Assembly: GCF_003112735.1 (NCBI RefSeq)
Contig: NZ_BFBR01000007.1
Span: 1-64,000 of the forward strand
Origin: Candidatus Phycosocius bacilliformis
GTDB taxonomy: Bacteria; Pseudomonadota; Alphaproteobacteria; Caulobacterales; Aquidulcibacteraceae
Direction of reading: 5' to 3'
DNA length: 64,000 nt
In this document: piece after piece, positions 35,192-43,965 of the stretch
Numbering within the stretch: position 1 is the first letter of the stretch
Layout of the letters: each line of letters starts with the position of its first letter
Notes under the pieces: model-generated
What the model was told of the DNA's origin: nothing
Seen by the model: the letters and a program-made list of their open reading frames with translations, nothing else
The model's database searches: none
Position numbers and translations under genes: made by a program

Positions 35192-36391
35192 ATGACCCGT
35201 GTTTTACGCCCCACTCGTGCTTTGATGATCTGCACGGCCCTGTCTTCCTTGGTAGCCGGCTGCGCCAGCACCTCCGCCACGCAAGCCCCCGTTGCCCCAA
35301 TCGTCCCGCTGAAGGGAAGTGCGGTGGCACAAACTCAGACAGACTATACCCCTGCTTTGAGGTGTGTGGCCAATATTGCTGCCAACCAAGCCTATCCTGC
35401 ACCGCGGATTGCCGTCGGCCATATCACCGACATGACCGGCGCGGATGACCTCTATCTTGGCCGTCGTTTGACCCAAGGGGCGACATTAATGGCCATCACG
35501 GCAGTCTCTAATGCTGGGATGCGGGTGATTGAACGCTTTGACACAGGCGTGACGCAGGTTGACCTCGACTTTGCGAACAACCGCCTCTTGCGTGACTCCC
35601 CCACTGTGATCCGGACCCCGCAAGAAGGCCAGATCCAAGGCGTGGATCTGTATATTGTCGGCGGTATCAGCGAGTATAACCACAATCTTCAATCGCGCGG
35701 GCAGGATGCTTCATTCTCCAAGTCCGGCACCAAGGGTGGCTCGGCCTATTTCTCCAACGGCGACTATGTTGTCGATGTCGGGATGGACCTGCGTCTGATC
35801 GATGCCCGGACCACGGAAGTCATCGCGGTTAAATCCTATCGCAAACAAGTACGCGGAACCCAGAAGGAATTGGGCGCGGCCCTGAGCAATGGGTCTGAGT
35901 CGCTCGACTTCGGCCTGGGTGGACGCAAGAACGAACCTATCCAGATGGCGATCCGCAGCATTATCGATCGCTCAGTCTTTGAATTCACCGCCAGCCTCTA
36001 TGGCAATGATGCAGCCCCTTGCCTTGCCATGGGACAGCAAATTGAATCCGGTACGGTCAGAACGGCCCCCGCCATGCGCTACACAACGAGCGCAATTCAG
36101 CCGACAGCACCGACTTCCAGAATGGAACCTTTCGCGATGGCGCCTTACAGCGTCCAGCCTGCCCCGTGGCTACAACCAGCGCGCGGCATGCAGGGCCAGA
36201 TGCAGCCAGTCCAGCCGCAATCCAGACCACAGTCGCCAGAATGGGCAGACGGTCAAACAAACTCCGGGCAAACCCAAATCAACGCACCGATGCGGGGCAT
36301 GAGAGCGGGTCAGTTGGATCAACCCTTCGCGCCCGGAGGCAGGTCAAACACCGAAACAATGCAGGAACGGCTGCGTCGTGAAGGAAACTAG
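35192..36391 (+). CDS. hfaB: Holdfast anchoring protein HfaB (CsgG-like outer-membrane lipoprotein)
   Basis: 399 residues from ATG 35192; GTG 35183 and TTG 35180 are in frame alternatives. A lipoprotein signal with lipobox LVAGC puts the modified Cys at about residue 24. The CsgG-like core (about 50-275) shows IAVGHITDMTGADDLY, VIERFDTGV, DLYIVGGISEYN and VGMDLRLIDARTTEVI, as in the curli secretion pore. HfaB is the pore that exports and stabilises HfaA and HfaD. The last 120 residues are Gln/Pro-rich, low-complexity and unlike CsgG, probably flexible. It is separated from hfaA by only 29 bases. Confidence 0.9.
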   Translation: MTRVLRPTRALMICTALSSLVAGCASTSATQAPVAPIVPLKGSAVAQTQTDYTPALRCVANIAANQAYPAPRIAVGHITDMTGADDLYLGRRLTQGATLMAITAVSNAGMRVIERFDTGVTQVDLDFANNRLLRDSPTVIRTPQEGQIQGVDLYIVGGISEYNHNLQSRGQDASFSKSGTKGGSAYFSNGDYVVDVGMDLRLIDARTTEVIAVKSYRKQVRGTQKELGAALSNGSESLDFGLGGRKNEPIQMAIRSIIDRSVFEFTASLYGNDAAPCLAMGQQIESGTVRTAPAMRYTTSAIQPTAPTSRMEPFAMAPYSVQPAPWLQPARGMQGQMQPVQPQSRPQSPEWADGQTNSGQTQINAPMRGMRAGQLDQPFAPGGRSNTETMQERLRREGN

Positions 36392-36539
36392 AAAAATGCT
36401 TTGACCCGGTCGATCGGGATGGCTTGTGACCAAATATGGTCTGATTTGAGATCATTAAGGCCGCAATCCACCCGTCGACCAAACATTTGAAACCTGGATG
36501 GCCAATTCCGGCCCATCTTTAACGAAGAGGGAAGTACCC

Positions 36540-37505
36540 GTGAAAAAGCAAACTCTTTATGTGACTGCTGCGGCTTTGGCTTTCAGTGCAATGATGTCGT
36601 CTTCGGCGATGGCTCAGCGCATGTATGTCAACACCAATCAGAACAACATCGCCCGCACGATTGCTGAGACCAATGTTGGCATCAACAGCACGCTGGCGAC
36701 GACTGGCGGCAAGGTGAATGTCACCACTGCAGCAATCGGCAACTCGGTGTCGGTTAATGTCGAGCGCGTTGCAACTGTCAGCAACTCGCAAGTCAACACC
36801 AATGTGGTGTCCTCGACCTTGAACCTGGGCACGGCCACCAACCCAGTTGGCAATGTGAAGGATGTGTCTGCTACTGCTGCTGCCATCGGCAACTCAGCTT
36901 CGGTCACCATCAAGAACCTGTCAAACGTCAACTCCGACATCAACAACTACCAGTTCCAGTCCGGCAACGTGACATCGGAACTGAACAGCAACCTGAACGG
37001 CGTGGTTGGCAAGGTTGACCAAACCTCTGCAGCGATTGGCAACAGCTTCTCGGCTGACATCACTGGCCCAGTCGGTGCGATCAACAATACCCAGCGCTAT
37101 TGGGGCAATGTTGTTGCTGAAACCAACACCCGCATCAACAATGTCAGCGGCAACGTCACCAACACCACTGCTGCGATCTGCAACAGCGGTACTGTGACCG
37201 GCCGTAGCGCAGCAAACCTGTACATCAACAACAATCAGGCTTGTAACATCGACCCAACCGCCACCACCAATGCTGTGATCAGCAATGTCGGCGGCGCTGT
37301 GAACCTGACCACTGCGGCGATCAGCAACAGCTTCTCGGTGACCACTCTGCCAACCACCACGCTGACCCTGAACAACCGTCAGATCAACGCGGCTCAAAAC
37401 ATCGCCACCGACAACCTGTCGCTGTCGAACATTGCTGGGGACATCGCGGTTACCACGGCTGCCATCGGCAACAGCCTGAACGTCACCGGTGTGACCGTTC
37501 AATAA
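36540..37505 (+). CDS. hfaD: Holdfast anchoring protein HfaD (repeat protein)
   Basis: 321 residues from GTG 36540. GAGGGAAG lies about seven bases upstream, and the signal peptide MKKQTLYVTAAALAFSAMM begins here; ATG 36498 gives a longer frame without ribosome site. Six copies of the hexad AAIGNS (or AAICNS, AAISNS) occur at residues 64, 114, 164, 211, 259 and 307, a period of 47-50, each preceded by 'N...(V/I)xGxVxxT'. A repeated beta-solenoid exported by HfaB and exposed at the holdfast site is inferred. Two cysteines occur only in and after repeat 4 (214 and 235). A terminator follows. Confidence 0.85.
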   Translation: MKKQTLYVTAAALAFSAMMSSSAMAQRMYVNTNQNNIARTIAETNVGINSTLATTGGKVNVTTAAIGNSVSVNVERVATVSNSQVNTNVVSSTLNLGTATNPVGNVKDVSATAAAIGNSASVTIKNLSNVNSDINNYQFQSGNVTSELNSNLNGVVGKVDQTSAAIGNSFSADITGPVGAINNTQRYWGNVVAETNTRINNVSGNVTNTTAAICNSGTVTGRSAANLYINNNQACNIDPTATTNAVISNVGGAVNLTTAAISNSFSVTTLPTTTLTLNNRQINAAQNIATDNLSLSNIAGDIAVTTAAIGNSLNVTGVTVQ

Positions 37506-37545
37506 GCCTAAGACAGGCTGTTGATCAGCCTGCCTTAAACAACGA

Positions 37546-37580
37546 AGGGCCAATCTGCTTGACAGCAGGTTGGCCTTTTT
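37546..37580 (+). terminator. Terminator of the hfa operon
   Basis: GGCCAATCTGC and GCAGGTTGGCC form an 11-position stem with one mismatch around the loop TTGACA, followed by TTTTT (37576-37580). A second, weaker hairpin CAGGCTG TTGAT CAGCCTG precedes it at 37514-37532. Confidence 0.85.
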
Positions 37581-37697
37581 CGTCGCCATCACGTGGGATG
37601 ATGCGATCAGGTGGATGATTGGGGATGTGTCATGCCTGTCTTAAGAAGAGCGCCTTGGCATGCCAGGATGACCAAACATGCCACAGGTAAGTCATTG

Positions 37698-37718
37698 AAC
37701 CCGATCTTCTCGGGTTTT
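37698..37718. terminator. Hairpin at the 3' end of the TPR-hydroxylase gene
   Basis: AACCCGA and TCGGGTT pair around TCTTC, with TT after the plus-strand arm. It is 16 bases from the stop codon of the minus-strand gene, and may work in both directions. Confidence 0.5.
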
Positions 37719-37733
37719 GCAGGCTCGCTAAAT

Positions 37734-38936
37734 CTACTGAAACCCAAGCCTGCCCGCGTTTGAAACCTGTTCGAATTGGTCAACCCCTGTCATCAGAGCG
37801 GCGACAAGTTCGCGCTCTTCGGCTGTCAAATCCGGGTGCCATATGTTGAAGATCAGAACCACGCGGGTGCCGGTACCTTGATTGCGGGCTTCATGTTCGA
37901 TGGTGTCATCAAAGACCCAGGCGCGGCCACGCTCCCACAAGCGGACTTGGTTGCCGACCCGAAACCAACAGCCATCCGGGACGAGAAGTGGTAAATGACA
38001 GACCAATCGGGTGTTCAGGAAGCCTGTATGCGGCATGATCCAAGCGCCGGGGGTCAATCGCGAAAACAAGGCGAACGGGGCTCGACCCTGAATGGTTTCA
38101 AGTGGCACATTGGCCAAAGCCGCCATGGTCTTGGGGCATTGAGAGGCTAAAGGTTCACAGACCTTACCGTCGCGGATGAGATAGGCCGCCGTCCAGTCTT
38201 CTGGAGCCGATACGCCATTGCCGCGTGAACTGCCGGCAACATGGGCAGACTTCTCAGCCTCCACTTCAATATAGGGACTGAAATGGCGGCCATCGGCTAG
38301 GATGGGGACAAGCTCCTCACAGATGTCGTCGGTGGCCGCTTCGAGGGCCTCAAGCCAGTCGAACCTTTGGCGATCAAAAAACTCAATAACTGGCAATTCT
38401 GGAAAGAAATATGCGCGAGGCGTCGAGACATAGCGCTGTTTGCGTCCGCTAAGCAGGTCGAGACTGTCTGAAAAACGTCGACTTGACGTTGCCGGGTTAA
38501 AACCGGCCGCTGCCAGAGCGCGTTGCAAATGGGCGTCCATCTCTTGCTTAAGGCGCGCGTGATCCTGCCGGGCACGTTGGAGCTCAGTCGCGATCGGGGT
38601 AGGCACATCCGCAAGGTCGGGAACAAGTGTCTCCACATGCTGATAAAAGCCCATGGCGGCGCGTTTAGAACCCAGATGCAACAATGCATCTGCTTTGATT
38701 AGATTAGCGCGAATATTGTCAGGATCCCGGTCGAGAAGTTGCGTAACAGCCGCCAATTCAGCGGCGCGATCACCAGCCCCTTTGCACGCCATAGACAAAG
38801 CGAGCCAAACCGCCGCATCCGCCCCACCCGCGGCCACAATGGCTTCAAAGCACTCTCTTGCAGTCACAAAATCTTGGGCGCGGAGCGCACTCATTCCCGC
38901 CTGCCCCCAGCGATCAATCTCTACCGGTCCGATCAA
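37734..38936 (-). CDS. TPR-containing aspartyl/asparaginyl beta-hydroxylase family protein
   Basis: 400 residues. The N-terminal ~110 residues are tetratricopeptide-like helices (ALRAQDFVTARECFEAIVAA...). The C-terminal ~210 residues are an Asp/Asn beta-hydroxylase domain: MPHTGFLNTRLVCHLPLLVP with the first iron His and the 2-oxoglutarate-side Arg, then FDDTIEHEARNQGTGTRVVLIF with the second His. A 2-oxoglutarate/Fe(II) oxygenase acting on a protein or lipid is predicted. It abuts the hfa operon tail to tail, which need not mean a shared function. Confidence 0.85.
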   Translation of the reverse strand: MIGPVEIDRWGQAGMSALRAQDFVTARECFEAIVAAGGADAAVWLALSMACKGAGDRAAELAAVTQLLDRDPDNIRANLIKADALLHLGSKRAAMGFYQHVETLVPDLADVPTPIATELQRARQDHARLKQEMDAHLQRALAAAGFNPATSSRRFSDSLDLLSGRKQRYVSTPRAYFFPELPVIEFFDRQRFDWLEALEAATDDICEELVPILADGRHFSPYIEVEAEKSAHVAGSSRGNGVSAPEDWTAAYLIRDGKVCEPLASQCPKTMAALANVPLETIQGRAPFALFSRLTPGAWIMPHTGFLNTRLVCHLPLLVPDGCWFRVGNQVRLWERGRAWVFDDTIEHEARNQGTGTRVVLIFNIWHPDLTAEERELVAALMTGVDQFEQVSNAGRLGFQ

Positions 38937-39019
38937 TACACGACTCCAATCAGGGCCACTCAGGCTGAAAAGTCGTTTGCTAACAGGGTTTAGTCTTTGT
39001 GTCTAACGAGTAAAGTACA

Positions 39020-41083
39020 TTACTTGCCACCCGGAGGAGCATAGGTCTCCAACCATTTTTTGACTTCCCCATACCAAAAGAGGGAGTTTTGCGGCCGCAA
39101 AATCCAATGGTTCTCATTGGGATAGTAAATCAGCCGCGAGGGTACGCCTCGCTTCTGCAACGTATTGAACAATTCAATCCCGTGATTAACAGGCACGCGC
39201 AAATCCTGCTGACCGTGGATCACCAAAGTCGGTGTCACAAAATTGGCCGCCATCATGTTGGGACTAATGGCCTGAAACCGGGCAGGATCCTCCCACGCTT
39301 CGAAATAGCGGTTACGGGTCGCACCATAATCGGCCCCGATCTGGCTATATTGGTTATAGACAGGGGCATGGGCAATCAGCGCTTTAAACGGATGGGGGCG
39401 GCCCAACAAAACAGTGGCCAAATATCCACCATAGCTGCCACCCGCAGCAATCATGCGATCACCATCCACCCATGGCTGCGCTTTCAGATAATCCGCACCG
39501 GCCAATGTGTCCTGATAGGGCAGCGTAACCCAATCAGGCTGAATGGCGTCAGTGAACGCATCTCCAAAGCCCGATGAGCCGTGAAAATTATGCCATGTGG
39601 TCACATAGCCCCACCCCGCAAACACCTGCGCATTCCAGCGATAGGACCATTGATCTGTGATCCCAACATGGGGGCCGCCATGCAGCAGGAACATGACAGG
39701 ATATTTCTTGCTGGCGTCAAAGTTTGGCGGCTTAACCACCCACATCTGTATGTTGGCGCCATTGCCCCCGCGATAAGATACCGAGTCAACTTGGCCCATT
39801 TTTACATTTGCCAGTAATGCATCATTGAAGCGCGATAATTGGTTGGTCTGCCCTGTGGCCTGATCAATACGCACAAGCGTTGGCGGGCTTGAGAAACTGG
39901 CGTGCAGACCAACTAGGCTGCGCCCGGCACTGGCGATCCCGGCAAAGTCACCCTCCCGGGTTATCCGGCGAGGGGTTGCACCCGTAAGCTCCATGCGAAA
40001 CACGCGCCGCGTTGGGCGGTCCTCAGCCACGACCCAAAGCGCTTTTGAATCTGGATTCCAAATCACTTCGGCAGCCGACCAATCCCAATTGGCCGACAAA
40101 TCACGTACCCCAGCGCCTGTAGACTCACGGTCGAGCAACATCACACGCAGCCGATCTGCAGCCCCCACGATGACATTGGACGTCCAGCTCAAATAGCGGC
40201 CATCTGGACTGTAATGGGGCTCTTGGTCAGCGGCCAGATTTGCGGCGGTTTGATTTCGGACAGTTCCTGTCGTCAAATCGAGCACATAGATATCCGCATT
40301 TGGTCGAATACCGCTGGTGTCGCTTTCCCCGACAAAGGCGATTTCCTTGCCATCAGGGGCAATGTCATAATCCTCAGCCCCCGGCGTCCGAAACTCCAGC
40401 GGCACACCCGCGGGTTGGGTCAAGGTGACAGGGGCTTCCCCCGACAGCGAGACGGCATACAGATGAGGCTGGCGATCATCAAGAAAGCGATCCCAATAAG
40501 AGATTGGCGCCTTGTCCCAGACCTGGGCCTGCATCGTGCTTGTGGCACGCTCCTTAAGGCGCTTGGCCTGGTCATCCCACGTTGTCAGATCCTTCCAGAC
40601 CGATGTGATGAAAGCGATCCGCTGGCTATCTGGAAACCATTTGGGCGCTGAGACACCGGTTGGAACCGCCGTGAGGCGACGGGCCTCACCCCCGTCCGGG
40701 GCAATCACATAGAGCTGATTTGCGCTGTCACTGCCGCGTTTCGAAACAAAGGCAATCCATTTGCCATCCGGGCTCCAGATCGGTGCCAAATCATTGCCAT
40801 CGCCGCTGGTTAGCTGCCGCGCAGCGCCGCTTTCAACCGAAACAATCCACAAACTGGTAAAGCTGCGATCACCGTCCGCATCAAAGCGCGTGACAGGTAC
40901 CACCGTCATCTTGCCGTCAGGCGACAGGCTGGGTGCCCCAACACGCTGGAGCTTCCACATCAACTCAGGCGTCATTGGGCCTTTGGCGTCGGCAGCCTTT
41001 GCTGTTTGTGCCAATGCTGGCTGAACCAATCCAGCAAAACCCATTATCAAGCCCATTAGGCCCAGAATCGCGCTTTTCCGCAT
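39020..41083 (-). CDS. Exported S9 family peptidase (DPP/acylaminoacyl-peptidase type)
   Basis: 687 residues from ATG 41083, seven bases after AGGGGG; the longer frame to 41281 is not supported. The signal peptide ends in PALAQ (about residue 25). WD40-like propeller blades follow (SPDGKMTVVP, WSPDGKWIAFVS, YSPDGRYLSWTS), then the hydrolase domain with HGGPH, GGSYGGYLAT (Ser550), HGQQDLRVP (Asp627) and NENHWIL (His659). The form is that of DPP5-like enzymes that release dipeptides. It is divergent from the subtilase gene, with a 388-base shared upstream region. Confidence 0.93.
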   Translation of the reverse strand: MRKSAILGLMGLIMGFAGLVQPALAQTAKAADAKGPMTPELMWKLQRVGAPSLSPDGKMTVVPVTRFDADGDRSFTSLWIVSVESGAARQLTSGDGNDLAPIWSPDGKWIAFVSKRGSDSANQLYVIAPDGGEARRLTAVPTGVSAPKWFPDSQRIAFITSVWKDLTTWDDQAKRLKERATSTMQAQVWDKAPISYWDRFLDDRQPHLYAVSLSGEAPVTLTQPAGVPLEFRTPGAEDYDIAPDGKEIAFVGESDTSGIRPNADIYVLDLTTGTVRNQTAANLAADQEPHYSPDGRYLSWTSNVIVGAADRLRVMLLDRESTGAGVRDLSANWDWSAAEVIWNPDSKALWVVAEDRPTRRVFRMELTGATPRRITREGDFAGIASAGRSLVGLHASFSSPPTLVRIDQATGQTNQLSRFNDALLANVKMGQVDSVSYRGGNGANIQMWVVKPPNFDASKKYPVMFLLHGGPHVGITDQWSYRWNAQVFAGWGYVTTWHNFHGSSGFGDAFTDAIQPDWVTLPYQDTLAGADYLKAQPWVDGDRMIAAGGSYGGYLATVLLGRPHPFKALIAHAPVYNQYSQIGADYGATRNRYFEAWEDPARFQAISPNMMAANFVTPTLVIHGQQDLRVPVNHGIELFNTLQKRGVPSRLIYYPNENHWILRPQNSLFWYGEVKKWLETYAPPGGK

Positions 41084-41471
41084 GTGCATGCCCCCTAGAC
41101 ATCCTTGATCTAGTCGCAATTGCAACGTCCGACAATTGCCTCTTGGGGCTCGTTTCAGTCGCCTCCCACTGCACACAATTTCGTGAATGCCAAATTCATC
41201 TGAGCTTGAAAACAGCAGAGCCGATGGCAGAAAAACGGCACATCCAGCCTGATTATGGCAAAATTGAGATATGCTTACCACCCATTAACCCAAAAACTGG
41301 GCTATAGCAGATCACTTCATCACCAAAGCCACTGGTCTGATCTTGAAAATTTAAGCGATCTTTGAACTAAAAGCAGCTTTGGCGGGCCAGAAATTCTATG
41401 CCTTGTTTCAAAATTCCTCTTTAAATCATCGGTTTTAAGCCTTCTCCCATGTTCCACTTTGGGGAAAGCCA
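41084..41471. other. Divergent promoter region between two exported peptidase genes
   Basis: 388 bases, AT-richer than its surroundings, holding the 5' flanks of both genes. No repeat, RNA or coding sequence stands out. CCCATTAACCCAAAAACTGGGC (about 41280-41301) is a weak hairpin. Small open frames of up to 124 codons reading through from the left overlap the S9 gene and are shadows. Confidence 0.45.
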
Positions 41472-43640
41472 ATGAAAACCGCTCTCTTGTCCATGACCGC
41501 CTTGGTTGGTCTTCTACCAGCCGGTGCCGCGCTGGCTCAAACTGTCCCAGTGCCGACCGGCCAGGAATTGCAATGGTCGTCTGCTGCCCAGCGCGTGGGT
41601 GCCTTGAAGCCGCGCCCATGGGCGGCACGGGGAACCGGGGTGACCATCGCCATCATCGACAGTGGCATTCGCCGCGATCACATCGACTTCACCGGTGCCA
41701 TTGTCGGCGGCTATAATGCATTCACCAACCAAGCTGGTATCGCTGCGGTGTCCGACACCAATGGCCATGGCACACATGTCGCCTCGCTGGCTGCAGCGCG
41801 CGCCAACGGCGTCGGCATGGTTGGCGTGGCATCAAATGCCCGCATCCTGCCTGTCCAGGTTTTCCAAGGTTCCTCAACCTCCGACTTTTTTGTCGCCCGT
41901 GGCATTAATTATGCCACCAGCCAACGTGCTTTTGTGATGAACTTGTCGCTGGGTGGATCAGGGATGAGCCCAACCATCCGCACGGCATTGCAAGGGGCGC
42001 AGGCTGCAGGCCTCTTGATGGTGATTGCGGCTGGAAACGAGGGCCAAGCCAATCCATCCTGGCCCGCTCGCCACGCCTCAGAAGCTTGGGCCAAGGGCCA
42101 GATCATCGCGGTGGGTGCGGTCGATGCCAACAATTTCATTGCCAGCTTCTCCAACCGGGCAGGTGATGCACGCAATTTCTATCTGGTCGCACCGGGCGTT
42201 AATCTGATTGGTGCCTTCCCGAGCGGGACCAATACCTACGCGATGATGAGCGGCACCTCGATGGCAGCACCCGTGGTTGCTGGCGCGGCCGCTGTGGTCA
42301 AAAGTGCGTGGCCATTCTTGACCGCGCCGAAGGTGGCCGAGGTCTTGTTCGTGACCGCCACAGATCTTGGTGAAAAAGGTATTGACCCCATTTACGGCCG
42401 CGGCCTCTTGAACCTTGAGCGCGCGCTTTTGCCTGTGGGCACTGTCACCACAGTCAGTTCAGCTGGCACCACACCGCTGGCACTGGCACCAACAGGCAGT
42501 GGCGGCGTAACAATTGGTGCCAAGTCCTTTGCTGGGGCCAATGGTGCCTTCGACGGCGTCGTGTTTGACGCCTTTGGCCGCGATTTTGCCTATGATTTTG
42601 CGGCCGGCGCGCAAGACTTGCGTCCTGACAGTGTCTCGATCCTTGCCAGCAAGCTGACGGCGCGCATGCAGACCAAGCTTGCCGCCATTCCAACCCCGAC
42701 CGGCACGTTGTCACTGGTCGCAAGCCCTGCCCAAGCAGAGGGCAGTGCGGCCAGCGGTGGCCTGCACTTCATTGGCAACACCGGCAATGCCTGGGCTGTG
42801 TCGATTGGCCAAACATCGCCCATTTTGGGGGCCAGCGCGGCGGTTGGCCCAGCGCCCAAAGCGCGCCTGCTTGGGTTTGCCGATCATGGCGGGCTGTTTG
42901 AAGGCACCACTGCCAGCGTGGCAAGTCAAAACCTCTTGGCCAATGGCATCACCGTCACCTTAGGCGCCCGCTTGCAAGGTGAGCAAGCCCAAAGACGCGG
43001 TCTGAATTGGACGCCACAAGCCACAAGCCAAGCCGCCAGCATCGAGGCTGGTCTCAGCCGCCAGTTTGATCGGGTGAGCTTCGGGGCTAGCGTTGCGGCT
43101 ATTCAGGAGGCCAATGGTCGACTGGGTGATGTCGATACAGGTCTTTTTGGCTTGAATGGCCCGGCCCACACCTTGGCACTTCAGGCCGACATGGCGCTGG
43201 CATTGACAGAGGCAACCTCGCTGAGTGCTCGCCTCAGCCACGCCAGTGTGGCAGCCCAAACCGGCGGTCGGGCCAGTCTTGTAACCTCCATGTCCCGCAC
43301 GGAGGCAACCGCCTTCGCCGTCAATCTGGCCCATCGTGATTGGCTGGCAGCCGGCGATCAGGTCGATTTGGCCATCGGCACACCACTGACCAGTATCTCT
43401 GGCAATATGAACCTTTTGCTGGCAACCGGGGCTGATCCTGAGACCGGTGCCCCAATCATGACGCGCCGGGCAGTCAGCCTGTCTAGCAAAACGCCCGAGC
43501 GGCGGCTGGAAGCGGTCTATACCCGTCCGATGGGGGCGGATGCTGCCTTGGCGTTGGCCGTAATGGCGCGTGAAGATGCCGATGGTATCGCCGGCAAGCA
43601 GGATCAAGCCCTGATGATCCGCTATCAAACCAGCTTCTAA
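41472..43640 (+). CDS. S8 subtilisin-like serine peptidase with C-terminal beta-barrel-like region
   Basis: 722 residues with a signal peptide (cleavage near ALAQ, residue 23). The peptidase domain (about 35-315) has the full triad: Asp63 in IIDSGI, His99 in NGHGTHVA, Ser263 in SGTSMAAP. After a linker, the last 300 residues alternate in polarity and end in a terminal Phe (RYQTSF), as in outer-membrane barrels, so it is probably an autotransporter-type subtilase. GGGGAAAG precedes the ATG. A terminator follows. Confidence 0.88.
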   Translation: MKTALLSMTALVGLLPAGAALAQTVPVPTGQELQWSSAAQRVGALKPRPWAARGTGVTIAIIDSGIRRDHIDFTGAIVGGYNAFTNQAGIAAVSDTNGHGTHVASLAAARANGVGMVGVASNARILPVQVFQGSSTSDFFVARGINYATSQRAFVMNLSLGGSGMSPTIRTALQGAQAAGLLMVIAAGNEGQANPSWPARHASEAWAKGQIIAVGAVDANNFIASFSNRAGDARNFYLVAPGVNLIGAFPSGTNTYAMMSGTSMAAPVVAGAAAVVKSAWPFLTAPKVAEVLFVTATDLGEKGIDPIYGRGLLNLERALLPVGTVTTVSSAGTTPLALAPTGSGGVTIGAKSFAGANGAFDGVVFDAFGRDFAYDFAAGAQDLRPDSVSILASKLTARMQTKLAAIPTPTGTLSLVASPAQAEGSAASGGLHFIGNTGNAWAVSIGQTSPILGASAAVGPAPKARLLGFADHGGLFEGTTASVASQNLLANGITVTLGARLQGEQAQRRGLNWTPQATSQAASIEAGLSRQFDRVSFGASVAAIQEANGRLGDVDTGLFGLNGPAHTLALQADMALALTEATSLSARLSHASVAAQTGGRASLVTSMSRTEATAFAVNLAHRDWLAAGDQVDLAIGTPLTSISGNMNLLLATGADPETGAPIMTRRAVSLSSKTPERRLEAVYTRPMGADAALALAVMAREDADGIAGKQDQALMIRYQTSF

Positions 43641-43665
43641 GTCACACCTTTGGCTCCCAAACCTC

Positions 43666-43700
43666 AAGCCCCGCGGCTGGCAGGTCCAGTCGCGGGGTTT
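43666..43700 (+). terminator. Terminator of the subtilase gene
   Basis: AAGCCCCGCG (43666-43675) pairs with CGCGGGGTTT (43691-43700) around a 15-base loop, 25 bases after the stop codon. It marks the boundary between GC-rich core sequence and the AT-rich cassette. Confidence 0.75.
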
Positions 43701-43965
43701 GATGTTCTTGGGCTCCCAATAAGGTCCCGCGGGCCGAAGTTCTATACTTCGCTTTCGAAGAGCTAAAGTGGCAAAACAAAAAGCGCGCACGGCGCCTGAG
43801 GCTCAGCACCCCAAAAATTACCAACTATCTTAATCATGTATTTTGCCTGATATTTTTCTAAGGCAGCCCTCCCTTGCCAGAACCTAAAGCCTAAATTATA
43901 GCCTGATGGTGAGATTTTATGGTTTGGGTTGCGATCAACTCAACCACAGAAGTGCGAGTCATAGG

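Noticed and set aside
43906-43965. Longer N terminus for the DGQHR protein
   Set aside because: The extra 20 residues look unlike the family and ATG 43966 opens the conserved-looking part; neither start has a strong ribosome site, so this is a preference only.
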